Below, piece by piece: positions 1 to 9,276 of a stretch of 64,000 nucleotides of DNA. Under the pieces are notes generated by a model that was given only the letters and a program-made list of their open reading frames with translations, was not told the origin of the DNA and searched no databases. Positions within the stretch are counted from its first letter, which is position 1, and every line of letters begins with the position of its first letter. This stretch comes from Hypericum androsaemum. Taxonomy: Eukaryota > Streptophyta > Magnoliopsida > Malpighiales > Hypericaceae. The DNA lies in assembly GCA_963995505.1 (NCBI GenBank), contig OZ023191.1, forward strand, positions 126,501-190,500, written 5' to 3'. The translations under genes were made by a program, and so were the position numbers.

Positions 1-160
1 CCTGGGGCTTCACTTCCTGGTGCCCCTGTGTTCCGTACGCGTTTTGCTTGTACTCCTCCAGGTCCTCGTACTTCAAATATGGGCTGCTCTTCGTCGGCAA
101 CCCTTCGTGCTTGGCTTCCTCATTATTACTTCTCACCTGCTGCCTGCTGTTGCTCTCCAT
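1..160 (-). CDS. Group-6 LEA protein (LEA_6 / LEA18-type), 5' part only
   Basis: The minus strand reads an uninterrupted frame of 53 codons from an ATG at 160 to the window edge, so only the N-terminal half is present. The sequence is hydrophilic and holds the stretch LPTKSSPYLKYEDLEEYK followed by a Y-G-T-Q-G-H segment, which I recognise as the core of the LEA_6 (LEA18) family of small intrinsically disordered proteins that accumulate in seeds and under water deficit. No signal peptide or membrane segment is visible. A possible splice donor (CAG|GTGAGA) lies eight codons in, but the frame continues with family-like sequence, so I read it as exon. The ATG is the first in frame, and a TA-rich run lies about 57-72 bp upstream. 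The family call is from memory and the C-terminus cannot be checked. Confidence 0.62.
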   Translation of the reverse strand, partial: MESNSRQQVRSNNEEAKHEGLPTKSSPYLKYEDLEEYKQNAYGTQGHQEVKPQ

Positions 161-660
161 CACTTTGTTCTCTTATTTTTATTTAAGAAGACGCTTTTCT
201 TTTCTTTTTTTTTCTTTATATATATATATATACACACACACGGGATCAAGGAAGGAAGGAAGAAAGGAGGACCAGCAATGTTTGATTGGTTAGTTGACCA
301 CCTCTTCGACTAATTATACTCCAAACCACACTTTCACCTCCCTAAATTACCACGGTTATCCTTCCACCAACAGTTTTTGTGGTCGACCTTTCTCCCCCTT
401 AAAAATAGTCACTTATCTCTCTCTCAGATTAATTGAAAGACCGATTTATGAAGAGATTGATTTCTTTAAGAGTAATTAGTTTAATTTTATTATTAGATAT
501 ATGCCTTGAACAATATGACGTATTTTTGGTGGATGCCGTAAATATTCTAGTGGGTTACGCCAAAATGTCATTTTTGTTCTCCCTCTCCATTATGTATGAA
601 CTTACTTACTTCCAAGTGCTTTGGAACTGGACATTTGTTCCCTTTCTGCACGTGCCCTTT
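161..660 (-). promoter_or_regulatory. Putative promoter of the LEA-type gene
   Basis: Read on the minus strand, an alternating TA run at about 217-232 lies where a TATA box would be expected upstream of the ATG at 160, preceded by CA repeats (233-241). A palindromic CACGTG core (649-654) in the context GCACGTGC is a G-box/ABRE-type site, which would fit ABA-responsive expression of a LEA gene. Site identities are seen directly; their use is inferred. No other gene is visible in this stretch. Confidence 0.4.
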
Positions 661-2115
661 TGAACTTTTTCCGGTGTTTAAGGAATATTTAGTACTCATT
701 ACATCATCTGATCTCATCTTATGCCAGGATATATATACACACAAAACATTGACAACAATGAAAAGGTAGTCTAGACTCTAGAGCCATAGTTTTTGTTTCC
801 ATAAGTCTTAAGGAGCAGATTGTTTAATTAAAATGTATAAGATGACAACTATTTGGTCATCTTTCATATTGGAAGTTGCTGAGCTTGTGTTCTCTGAAAT
901 GTTATCTTATATAAGCAACTAGCAGTTTGCCTCTCAAAAAAAGTCCGAAGGAGCGGAATCGGGCTTCAGTTGTATTTTTGTTTTTTTGCAATAGAAAGTA
1001 TTTTTTAAACCTATAGATTCTTTTAATAATGAATTATTGGATGTTATTCTTAGGACATATAACTTCTCTATATAATGAATTGTACTTCGAATCCTAATTT
1101 TTTTAAATTGAATTATATATAACAAAATAATAGTTCCACATAAATTTAATGCATGACCATTCACGTGAAACATAATTGATTAAATATCTTAACAACTAGT
1201 CAAAATTTTGGAGCACGTTTAGGGAGGTGATAGGTGGTGGCAGGTGCATACGGATGTTGCAAAATGAGCAAGCCACGATGGGTACTATGTACAATGCACA
1301 TGCAATGGTCAAGTTTAAGTGTACTATTACTCATCACCACATTACATTAATGGCAGCTCTAACTTGAGAGCTTTTCCCTCTCTATCTTGAGAGCTCTCTA
1401 TCCAGATTTAGGTTTTATTATCCTTCTTTTACCTCAGCCGCCTCCCTCCCTCCTCCTCTCCACTCATCAGCACCTCTCTCCTTCTCCTCCACGCCCAACC
1501 ACATCTTCTCCGGTCTCCTCCTTGCCATGGTGTCGAGCTCCTTCTCCTCGTCGCTTCGGTTTATGACAGTTGGAGACCGGCGATGTAGATCCAACTGTGC
1601 CGCCCTCTTTTAGGCCAGAGCTCAGAGCCGACTCTTCGCTCGGCCTCCTCCGACCACCGTTAGCCCAAGCCTCGACGTTTGCTCGGCCTCCTCCTCGTCG
1701 CCTAGGTCACCGTTTTTCCATCCTGGGGCACCTCCTCGCTCCGCCGTCCACTGCCAGCCGATTCCCCAAGGCTCGCCTGTCCAGTTCTGGTCCACCTTCG
1801 TCAGCTTCTGTTTCCTACTAGGCTCGTCCCCTGCTTCCTTTATTATTTTATTTTCTGTTATTGTCTTTGCTTATTGTTCTAGTTTTTTACGTCTCATGTG
1901 TGTTGTTTTTAGTCACGGGTCACATTTGTTTTGTGGCATTGTCTGACTTCGGTTTATTTTTATCTGCTCTTTTTTAGATCGATCTATGTTCGATCTGAGA
2001 TCTGTTCAATTTTCGAAATCTTTCCTTTTAAAGCAGGTGGATAGTCTTGTCTTTGTTAGATTTGTCCGACCTTGGCTCTCATTTACGCACATTTCGTATG
2101 CATTCAAATGCCCAC
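661..2115. other. Intergenic DNA with a C/T-rich patch
   Basis: Mostly AT-rich sequence with no convincing gene. From about 1,430 to 1,830 the composition becomes clearly GC- and pyrimidine-rich, with a small plus-strand frame at 1570-1821 (83 codons, proline/serine/arginine-rich) that matches no family I know. The abrupt change could mark the 5' leader of a retroelement or an old exon. A second CACGTG occurs near 1,163. I see nothing else. Confidence 0.3.
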
Positions 2116-2582
2116 TGTCACGACCCAAACTCAGGTCGGTGACCAGCACTAGACTTAGACTATTTTAATCACAAAAGAAATCTAGCTATCTCCAAACATT
2201 TTCAAATTCTTTCAAAACATAAACCATTAGACTTAAAATTCTTATATTAAATATCACTCTCCATCTTTAGTTTTAAATATTGAATTTACAAAAAAAATTA
2301 TAATTCAAGCTTTCCCATATTAATACATATCCATATGTTCTTATCAATTATATATTCCCAAGATCAAATTAAACTATGTAACTACATAGCTTATACATCA
2401 AAGAGTGAAATACAAATTGGAGACCTCGATGCAAATCCTGGAGGACAAAGTGAACTTGGTACAATCATAGTAGATCTCTGAACCAATACAACTCACGATA
2501 TGTATCAAAATTTTGGAATACTCTGTAAACAAATAAGATATGCATCACAATTTATTTAACTACTCGATGCACCAACATACCT

Positions 2583-2690
2583 AACACATGCATATAACTA
2601 ACCATACAAATGAATTATAACACATTCATATAACTAACCATGCAAATGAATCATAACACATGCATATAACTAACCATGCAAATGAATCAT
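2583..2690. repeat. 36-bp tandem repeat, three copies
   Basis: Three adjacent copies of a unit starting AACACATGCATATAACTAAC and ending near GAATCAT, at about 2583-2618, 2619-2654 and 2655-2690. Copies differ at only a few positions. They lie inside the solo LTR. Confidence 0.85.
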
Positions 2691-4155
2691 ACCTAAAAAG
2701 TACATTAAATAAAAGCCATACTTACAAAATGGCCAAATATAGCATATAATCACAAAGGCACATAAACATGAGCAAACTTCGCAACGTCCCATACCGTCAC
2801 GCAATTTGACACATGAACACATAATCTCAATATTATATAGCAAAACTTACGAGCATTCAGCAAGATCTAGATAGTGTCACTCCAACCCCGACACGAGGAT
2901 ACCATATCTCAAAGGCGCCATTATAAACCAACCCCGCTGGCGAAATAGATCAAGCCCGCTGGTAGCCAAACATATCATATCAGAATCTATTATATCCTTA
3001 GTATATATGCACATATGCCAACATCTCCGATTGGTTTCGGGTAGATCTCTGCCTACTAGACGTCCATATCACATAGCGGAACCATCCATATCAAATAGAT
3101 TTTCATATCACACAAACCCATAAGCTCCAAACCGATCAAATATATCGAATGCCCCAACTGAGCCAAATTAACCAAATATTCACATATCATAATCTCACAA
3201 ATGCACAATATGCACTATAAAGTACTAATTTAATATCATGACAAATAAATAGAGTGCGCTAAAAAAAGTACGAGTCACAAATTATTTGTTTATCGATTTT
3301 GGCTTAAGCAATAATCCAGACCATCCATCCTCAGATATTCACAAAATATTTTTCAAAAGCTCCTCGTAATGAAATCCAAAACTTGTTACATTCAAAAATT
3401 ATTTTCCTCTCATAAAATAAGGCTCAATGTTTATTTTTATTAATAGCTTTGAATTTTTCTCTTATGAAAATTTGCATTTTGTGCTAGTCTTAATTAATTG
3501 CCTTCTTTTCTTATTCACGGTTCTCTTCTCTCCGACATCTTCTTTTTCATTTCTTTCATTTGGCTTCTTTTTTATATCTTTTTTTATCTCTCTTCATTTA
3601 AACATGGATCATAAGGAATCTCTCAATTATTTTATAGTTTTTTAAACTAATCTAACATAGAAGACTATAGTTCTTAAGTTACTTACTAGACAATAATTCC
3701 CTGAATAAATTTACTAACATATAGATCCTTGCCCAAAAGTAACAATTGGATCTAATTAATAAAATAAACTTCCTTGATTAATTTTAGTGGCTCCTTTTAT
3801 CTACATAGTTCTTTAAGCTCTTTATTTTCTCCACTTTTTTACAGGTTTTCTTTTGTATCGCTAGTTTCTCTTTTTATATAAATGAACATCATCTAATTCA
3901 TGAACAAGTGAAGAAACTTAATCTTTCCAATTTCTTTCACTTATAGTTCATATCCATGAATATTAGTTAACTGTTAGTAAATTTTATACCATCAATCATA
4001 CTTAAATAATAAAGATTAAATTACCTAATCGATATCCACTTCTTTTACCCCGTGACTAATTATTTTCTTTTGTTCTCCTCATCGTTCTCTTTATTATTTT
4101 TATTGTGATTTCTATGTTTTTCAGGAACTGAACTAAATGAGCTACTTAAACAAAT

Positions 4156-4157
<2 letters not shown>

Positions 4158-4194
<37 letters not shown>
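4158..4194. repeat. (TA)n microsatellite
   Basis: About 37 bases of uninterrupted TA dinucleotide inside the solo LTR. Confidence 0.95.
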
Positions 4195-4196
<2 letters not shown>

Positions 4197-4810
4197 TCTA
4201 TTTACAACCTTTCACCGCCTCTTCTTTTCGTTGTCATTTTTCTACCTCAGCCACGTTTTACCCCTTTCTCTTTTTATCTACTTTAGTTTTCTTATCCTCT
4301 TTAAGAACATTAATTATATCGGTAGAATTTATCTAAACTACCTCCTGTCACCTTACTCAAACTTATAACAATGATTGAGTTTTCAAATAGATTTATAACT
4401 TGCCATGTTTCTACTTCCCCTTTTCTTTTTCTAATTTAATTTCCTTTGGTTCTTATCCCTTGGTTAAGAGATAAACTTAGCCAACTTATTTCCTACCTTC
4501 ATCTTTTATTTACTTGTTGTCAAATTTTTAAATTTAGCCACATGATCAATTCTATTTCTTGTCACATTTTCTAGTTGATGTGTAATTTTTTTTAATTTGA
4601 TTATTAATTAAGTTCACAAACTTAATATTATTTAGTACCTCAATTTAATTCGTACCAAATTATATCTAACAATATTTCTAAAATTTCTCGATGACGAATT
4701 AGCATTATTAGTTTCCTACATGGTTTAGCATTATTTTACCGAATGACATACCAGATTAAACCTAACTAATTTGAACTAATATGGTATGGTATTACACCCA
4801 CAAGGTTGTG

Positions 4811-5002
4811 TCTTTAATGCGACCCCGTGGTAATTAACCGTTACTTGTCACGGCAGTTTTTTCCTTGGATGTTCACTCTTGTAGCCTCTCGTCCACCCTT
4901 CGCGTATCTTTGATGCGACCCCGTGGTTATTAGCCGTTGCTTGTCACGACAGCTTTTGCCTTGGATATTCGCTCTCGTAGTCTCTCGTCTATCCTTTGCC
5001 TC
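4811..5002. repeat. 96-bp tandem duplication
   Basis: Two consecutive copies of a unit of about 96 bp, beginning TCTTTAATGCGACCCCGTGG at 4811 and TCTTTGATGCGACCCCGTGG at 4907. The copies differ by roughly a dozen substitutions, including CTTGTCACGGCAG against CTTGTCACGACAG. The array starts ten bases right of the target duplication of the solo LTR. Confidence 0.85.
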
Positions 5003-5377
5003 CACCCATGTCGCTCTGTCTCCGCTCGGAGTGGTTAAGTGTCATGTTTCACTTTCTTTGTTCTTTGATTTTTCTCTTCTCGTATTGTAACTCGTCTTTT
5101 AAAGTATAGGTTTCACACCTCTAATTTTAAAAAAATCACATTACATTTGAGGGACAAAATACTCGCACTCCGGCCCTCTGTTTCCTTTTTCCCCTGATTC
5201 GAGGTAGACCCACATATAATTTTTAAAGAGAAAATTACTCTTAGAACCCTAGTGTTTGGTAAAATAGAAATTATGTAGTTTACCTTCTAATTTTGTAACC
5301 CTTCTAGTTTGATTTTATTATACTCCGAGATCCCTGACTGATATCATTAATCGATTTTTCTTATTTTATATTTGAAA
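5003..5377. other. Intergenic spacer
   Basis: AT-rich DNA without a recognisable gene. A stretch near 5,228 (AGAGAAAATTACTCTTAGAA) weakly resembles the arm of the inverted-repeat element at 19.4 kb, but the match is too short to call. Confidence 0.4.
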
Positions 5378-5382
5378 GTGAT

Positions 5383-5664
5383 TGTTGGGATGACGAAAAA
5401 TAGGAAAGACTTATTTCCTATTCCTATTCCTATTCTGACTAGATTTTGGACTCCTAATCTGACCTAGATAGGAGTTGTATACCAAAGGTTTGTCTCTATA
5501 TAAAGACATGTTACCCTAGGTTTTTTGTATGGCTTTGTGGCTCGGAAACTCATAAATAAAGTTATCCTTTCTCTCCGTGGATGTAGGCATTAGGCCGAAC
5601 TACGTAAACTCTTGCGTCCGTGTTCTTTGTGCGATCTTGTTCTCTAGTTGCTGAATTCATAACA
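5383..5664 (+). repeat. 5' LTR of the copia element
   Basis: Starts TGTTGGGATG and ends TTCATAACA. It contains the TATA-like CTATATAAAG at about 5495 and a downstream region beginning GGCTTTGTGGCTCGG. It matches the 3' LTR at 19084-19368 apart from a handful of substitutions and small indels. Confidence 0.93.
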
Positions 5665-6241
5665 AGTAGTATCAAGAGCCAGGTTGAAGGATGTCGGACG
5701 GCACGAGCTTTGCTTTTGTGAAGTTCGATGGTTCATCAAATTTCAGGTTATGGCAAAGGCATGTCAATGATCTTCTCGTACAACAAGGGATGGTTATCGC
5801 ACTCTCGGAGAAGAAGTTCGAGAAGATGGATGAGCAAGAGTGGGAAGAGTTAGAGGCCAAGGCGGTAGCGAAGATTCGCTTGTGCTTGGCGGATGATGAG
5901 GAGCCACCACCTGGGTTGTGGAAGAGGATCCAGGTCTGAGTCAAAGAAGTTCAATGAAAGTGGTTTCAACTGCGGAGAAGGGCACATGAAGAGGACTATC
6001 CAGGACGAACTAGGGATCAAGACAATGAGGAGGGATCGGCATCCACAACTATGGCCACATATTTAGACGGGTCGGATGGTGATTGGCTTTCTGTCTTATC
6101 AAGTCCAATGCATCCTGGTAATCTCTTTTCATTAGGGACCTTGGATTATAACAGTGATAGTTATAAAGGTATGCTAATGAAGGTAGAGAAGGATGCGATG
6201 GTAGGAATGAAGGGTGAAAGGAAATACCTACAGGTTAGTGG
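5665..6241 (+). pseudogene. Copia gag / pre-integrase remnant
   Basis: An ATG at 5691 opens a frame of 82 codons containing KFDGSSNFRLWQRHV and DLLVQQGM, the conserved N-terminal part of copia gag. The frame stops at 5937-5939. Past that point the sequence jumps to a partial zinc knuckle (FNCGEGHMK) and then, from about 6051, to the segment with SLGTLD and KGERK that normally follows the protease and leads into the pre-integrase domain. Most of gag and the protease core are therefore deleted. The pre-integrase reading is cut at 6246 by the nested element and picks up again at 18277. It is not a functional gene. Confidence 0.75.
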
Positions 6242-6246
6242 GAAAC

Positions 6247-7712
6247 TGATGAGTGTGAAAATACTCTATCATCTATGTATGTTTTAGTATCGATTTTCCA
6301 TTGTTTCTAGTGTTTTTGTGTGTTATGTATCGTTGTATTATTATATATTGTGCTTTGAACGTTTTAGTGTAGTTCTTGTGATTTTTATTACATTTCATTC
6401 ATGTTTATTACTAGAAGACTATGTGGTGATGCGATGAGGATATTGGTGTACTTTGGAGCGTGTCATAGGTGATTGGATCAGCCGGGATGATTGGCGTTTT
6501 ACGAGACCCAAGAAAGTGTGGAGCAAAACTGACCCCTTGTGACTCAAATACCGATAATTTTCTCATCCGAAGACCAATGGAGGCAAACAAGGTGGCGCTG
6601 GAAAGAAGACATCCGGAGCTACAACTTTGTCTTCATAGGCTTTTTCAAATTCGGAGTCCAAATAGGAGGAAAATCATGTCCAAAGTTGACCTTCAAATTT
6701 GCCAACAAATCTGACGAGTGGGCCAATTTGGGCCCATTTTTGGGCATGAATAGTGAATTTCGTGGCTGGCACTTCCTAAGCCAAAAACTTGTATAAATAG
6801 CTTCCTTGGCTTATTTTGGAAGCCAAGAATTTTGGAGCCTTAGACTTTTAGATATTTTGCTAAAAATACTCACCTACTCTCATCTTCCATCTTTGTGGAG
6901 AAAACTTTAGCTCTCCATTGTTAAAGCTTGTGTAGAGAACTTGAAGGAGATATTTTGGGAGCTTGAAGATCATCTTGAGCTTTTTTATCTTTCTCTTTTA
7001 TTTTTATGCTTTGCTTGCTTTGTTCAATGGATGTGTTATGTTACTTGGTAAATATGTGTGAGTAGTTGATTAGTGAGTTTGGTGCCTTGATGGCACCTAC
7101 TTAGCCAAAGGTTTAGGGGGTTAATATGTCTAGGTATGTGTTCTAGTTAATGAGCTTAATACTTAATCTCGATTGATCACCTTGATTATGAACATGGTTA
7201 ATATTAATCATCGAGAGGGGTTAGGATTAACGAACTATTTAACTAGTTGAGTAGAAACCTATTGATGAGAGATCACCTTAGGTGACTAGTTATCCAAAGG
7301 ATGGTGATTATAGTTAGTAATTAGTTAGATTAGATGGCTAATTTGTCGTAAGAGCGTGGTTAGTTCATCTAAGTCTAGTTAAGAATCGATTTAGACTAGT
7401 TTGTCGCGAGAGCATTGATTAGTTGCCTTCGAAACATCCGGACCATATCATGAGCTTAATAAACCCCATAAGCCATTTGGTTATTTAGGTTGTCATTGGT
7501 ACCAAGCTCACTCTTGTTTTAAGTGTTTAAGCCTTCACCTTGTTTAGTTGTAATTTTATTTCAAGTAGCATATTGTGTTTGGAATTGACACCTCCATTTC
7601 TTATAGTCCTAAACTAGTGGTAGAGTCGAGTTTGCGGCCTAGCTTAGTCCTTGTGGGACGACAATCCCTTACTTACTCATTATTGCAAGAGGGGTGAAAA
7701 ACTTTCCTTTCA
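6247..7712 (+). repeat. 5' LTR of the Athila-type element
   Basis: Starts TGATGAGTGTG and ends TTTCCTTTCA, followed by the primer-binding site. A TATA box GTATAAATAGC lies near 6793, a likely promoter for the genomic transcript. The short open frames within this LTR also occur in the 3' LTR and are not genes. Confidence 0.92.
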
Positions 7713-7714
7713 AT

Positions 7715-7732
7715 TGGCGCCGTTGCCGGGGA
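7715..7732 (+). other. Primer-binding site, tRNA-Asp type
   Basis: TGGCGCCGTTGCCGGGGA, two bases after the 5' LTR. It is complementary to the 3' end of plant tRNA-Asp, the primer used by Athila and related elements (family knowledge). Confidence 0.85.
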
Positions 7733-7971
7733 TTAAGTACTAGACGCTTAATTTGGCTTACGAACTTAGATTGGGATATTTATTTTTTGTTTACTTGGTT
7801 ACTGTTGCTTAATGCCTTTGTTGTTTGTCTTACAAGGTACTTATATGTCGCATGCGCTCAACTCGCTCAACGCACAACATTTCGATCGGAGTAGACGTTG
7901 ACATTGGATACTTGGAAAGGTTATTGCGACAAGAGAGAAGGACACAAGCAAGGATGAATCAATAACCTCAT

Positions 7972-9096
7972 GTGCAAGAAGCTCCACAAGAAGCTCCGCA
8001 AGGCGATGCGCAAAGAGTTGGAGTTCCTCGAAGGTCTCTTATGGACTATGCTAGGCTCACCTTGAGAGGGGCAATGTCTGGAGTTCCTAGGCCTGCTATT
8101 CAAGCTAACACCTTCGAGATCAAGCCAGCGGTGATTCACATGCTCCAAGCTTCGGTCCAATTCTATAGATTACCGAATGAAGATCCCAATGACCATATTG
8201 CTAATTTTCTGGAGATAGCCGACACCTTCAAGCACAATGGAGCTACCGACGATGCTGTGAAGCTGAGGTTGTTCCCATTTACCTTGAAGGACAAAGCAAA
8301 GATATGGTATAAGGATCTGGTTGGGACAATAATTACGACATGGGAAGAGCTAGCTAATGCCTTCCTTGACAAGTATTTTCCCTTCTCCAAAACAAATAGA
8401 CTCGTGAAGGACATTAACAACTTCCAACAATTCGAGAATGAGTCATTGAGTGAAGCTTGGGAGAGATTCAAGGGATTACAAAGGAGTTGTCCACACCACA
8501 ATAAATCAGAGGAGTCTTTACTCCAAACTTTTTACTTTGGTCTTGGACCCTCTACAAGGGGGACGGTTGATGCTGCCTCTAATGGATCTTGTTTGAGAAG
8601 AGAGAGAGATGATGCCTACCACATCGTGGAAGAATTAGCAGCTACAAATATCCTTATGGCAAATGAGAGAGGAAGACAACCTATTAGCCAGCAAAAGGGA
8701 GTGATTGATGTTGATGTTGCCTCCTCTATTCAAGCCCAATTGGCATTGTTGGCAAGAAAAGTGAACGATCTTAGCTTGAACAAAACCAATGCGGCAGCTG
8801 TAAGGACGACTTGTGAAGCGTGTGGAAATGTTGGCCACGAGATGCAAGAATGTGCTATGATGAACACGGAAGTGGAGCAAGCACACTTTGTTGGTGGCCA
8901 AGGCCAAGGCCAAGGCCAAGGTCAAGGGGAAAATAGGATGGGAAATAACCCCTATTCCTCCACCTACAATCCGGGGTGGAGAAATCACCCAAACTTCTCT
9001 TGGAAGGGAGGAAATAGTGGCAAAAATATGGCGATGGTCCCTGATAAAGGACCTCCTCTTCGGTATCAACCTCAAGGGCCTCCTCAGGGTTTCTAA
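7972..9096 (+). CDS. Athila-type gag (retrotransposon capsid protein)
   Basis: An open frame of 374 codons. The first 220 residues hold the retrotransposon gag domain (for example PNEDPNDHIANFLEI and the W-Y-K-D-L motif after DKAKI), and a CCHC zinc knuckle C-x2-C-x4-H-x4-C lies at residues 281-294. A GQ repeat (GQGQGQGQGQG) follows near residue 308. An in-frame stop at 7963-7965 lies just upstream in sequence that still looks like gag, so the true start is probably further 5' and the annotated ATG is only the first after that stop. The frame ends with TAA at 9094-9096. The same frame continues through 9097-9276, with another stop near 9220, into pol. The parent element therefore probably made one gag-pol polyprotein, now broken. 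Confidence 0.82.
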   Translation: MQEAPQEAPQGDAQRVGVPRRSLMDYARLTLRGAMSGVPRPAIQANTFEIKPAVIHMLQASVQFYRLPNEDPNDHIANFLEIADTFKHNGATDDAVKLRLFPFTLKDKAKIWYKDLVGTIITTWEELANAFLDKYFPFSKTNRLVKDINNFQQFENESLSEAWERFKGLQRSCPHHNKSEESLLQTFYFGLGPSTRGTVDAASNGSCLRRERDDAYHIVEELAATNILMANERGRQPISQQKGVIDVDVASSIQAQLALLARKVNDLSLNKTNAAAVRTTCEACGNVGHEMQECAMMNTEVEQAHFVGGQGQGQGQGQGENRMGNNPYSSTYNPGWRNHPNFSWKGGNSGKNMAMVPDKGPPLRYQPQGPPQGF

Positions 9097-9276
9097 CTAC
9101 GTGCGTTCTTGACATATAGAATGGGCACTATGGAGGAGAAGTTTAAGAAGATGGATAAGTTTATGCACGAAGTTGGAGGTGTGGTTAGCCAACAAAGCCA
9201 AATTTTGGCAGCCATACAATAACAAGGTGCACGGCAGAATAACTTAGAGCAAATTCTCAAAGGACAAGCTACCGCG

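Larger units (their letters stand above)
2116..4796. mobile_element. Solo LTR (2.68 kb), probably Ty3/gypsy
   Basis: The segment begins TGTCACGACCC and ends GGTATTACA, so it has the 5'-TG...CA-3' ends of an LTR. It is flanked by a perfect 5-bp direct duplication, CCCAC at 2111-2115 and at 4797-4801. No primer-binding site, polypurine tract or retroelement reading frame lies inside or next to it, so it is best explained as the product of recombination between two LTRs. The TGTCACGACCC start and large size fit LTRs of plant Ty3/gypsy elements (inference from memory). The interior is AT-rich and contains a 36-bp tandem repeat and a TA microsatellite. Confidence 0.8.

Noticed and set aside
1570..1821. 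Small host gene of 83 codons
   Set aside because: It is a Pro/Ser/Arg-rich frame from C/T-rich DNA, has no known domain, and stands alone without clear promoter or splice context.
7921..9115. Antisense open frames over Athila gag
   Set aside because: They mirror the coding strand, show no domain, and overlap a well-supported gag.
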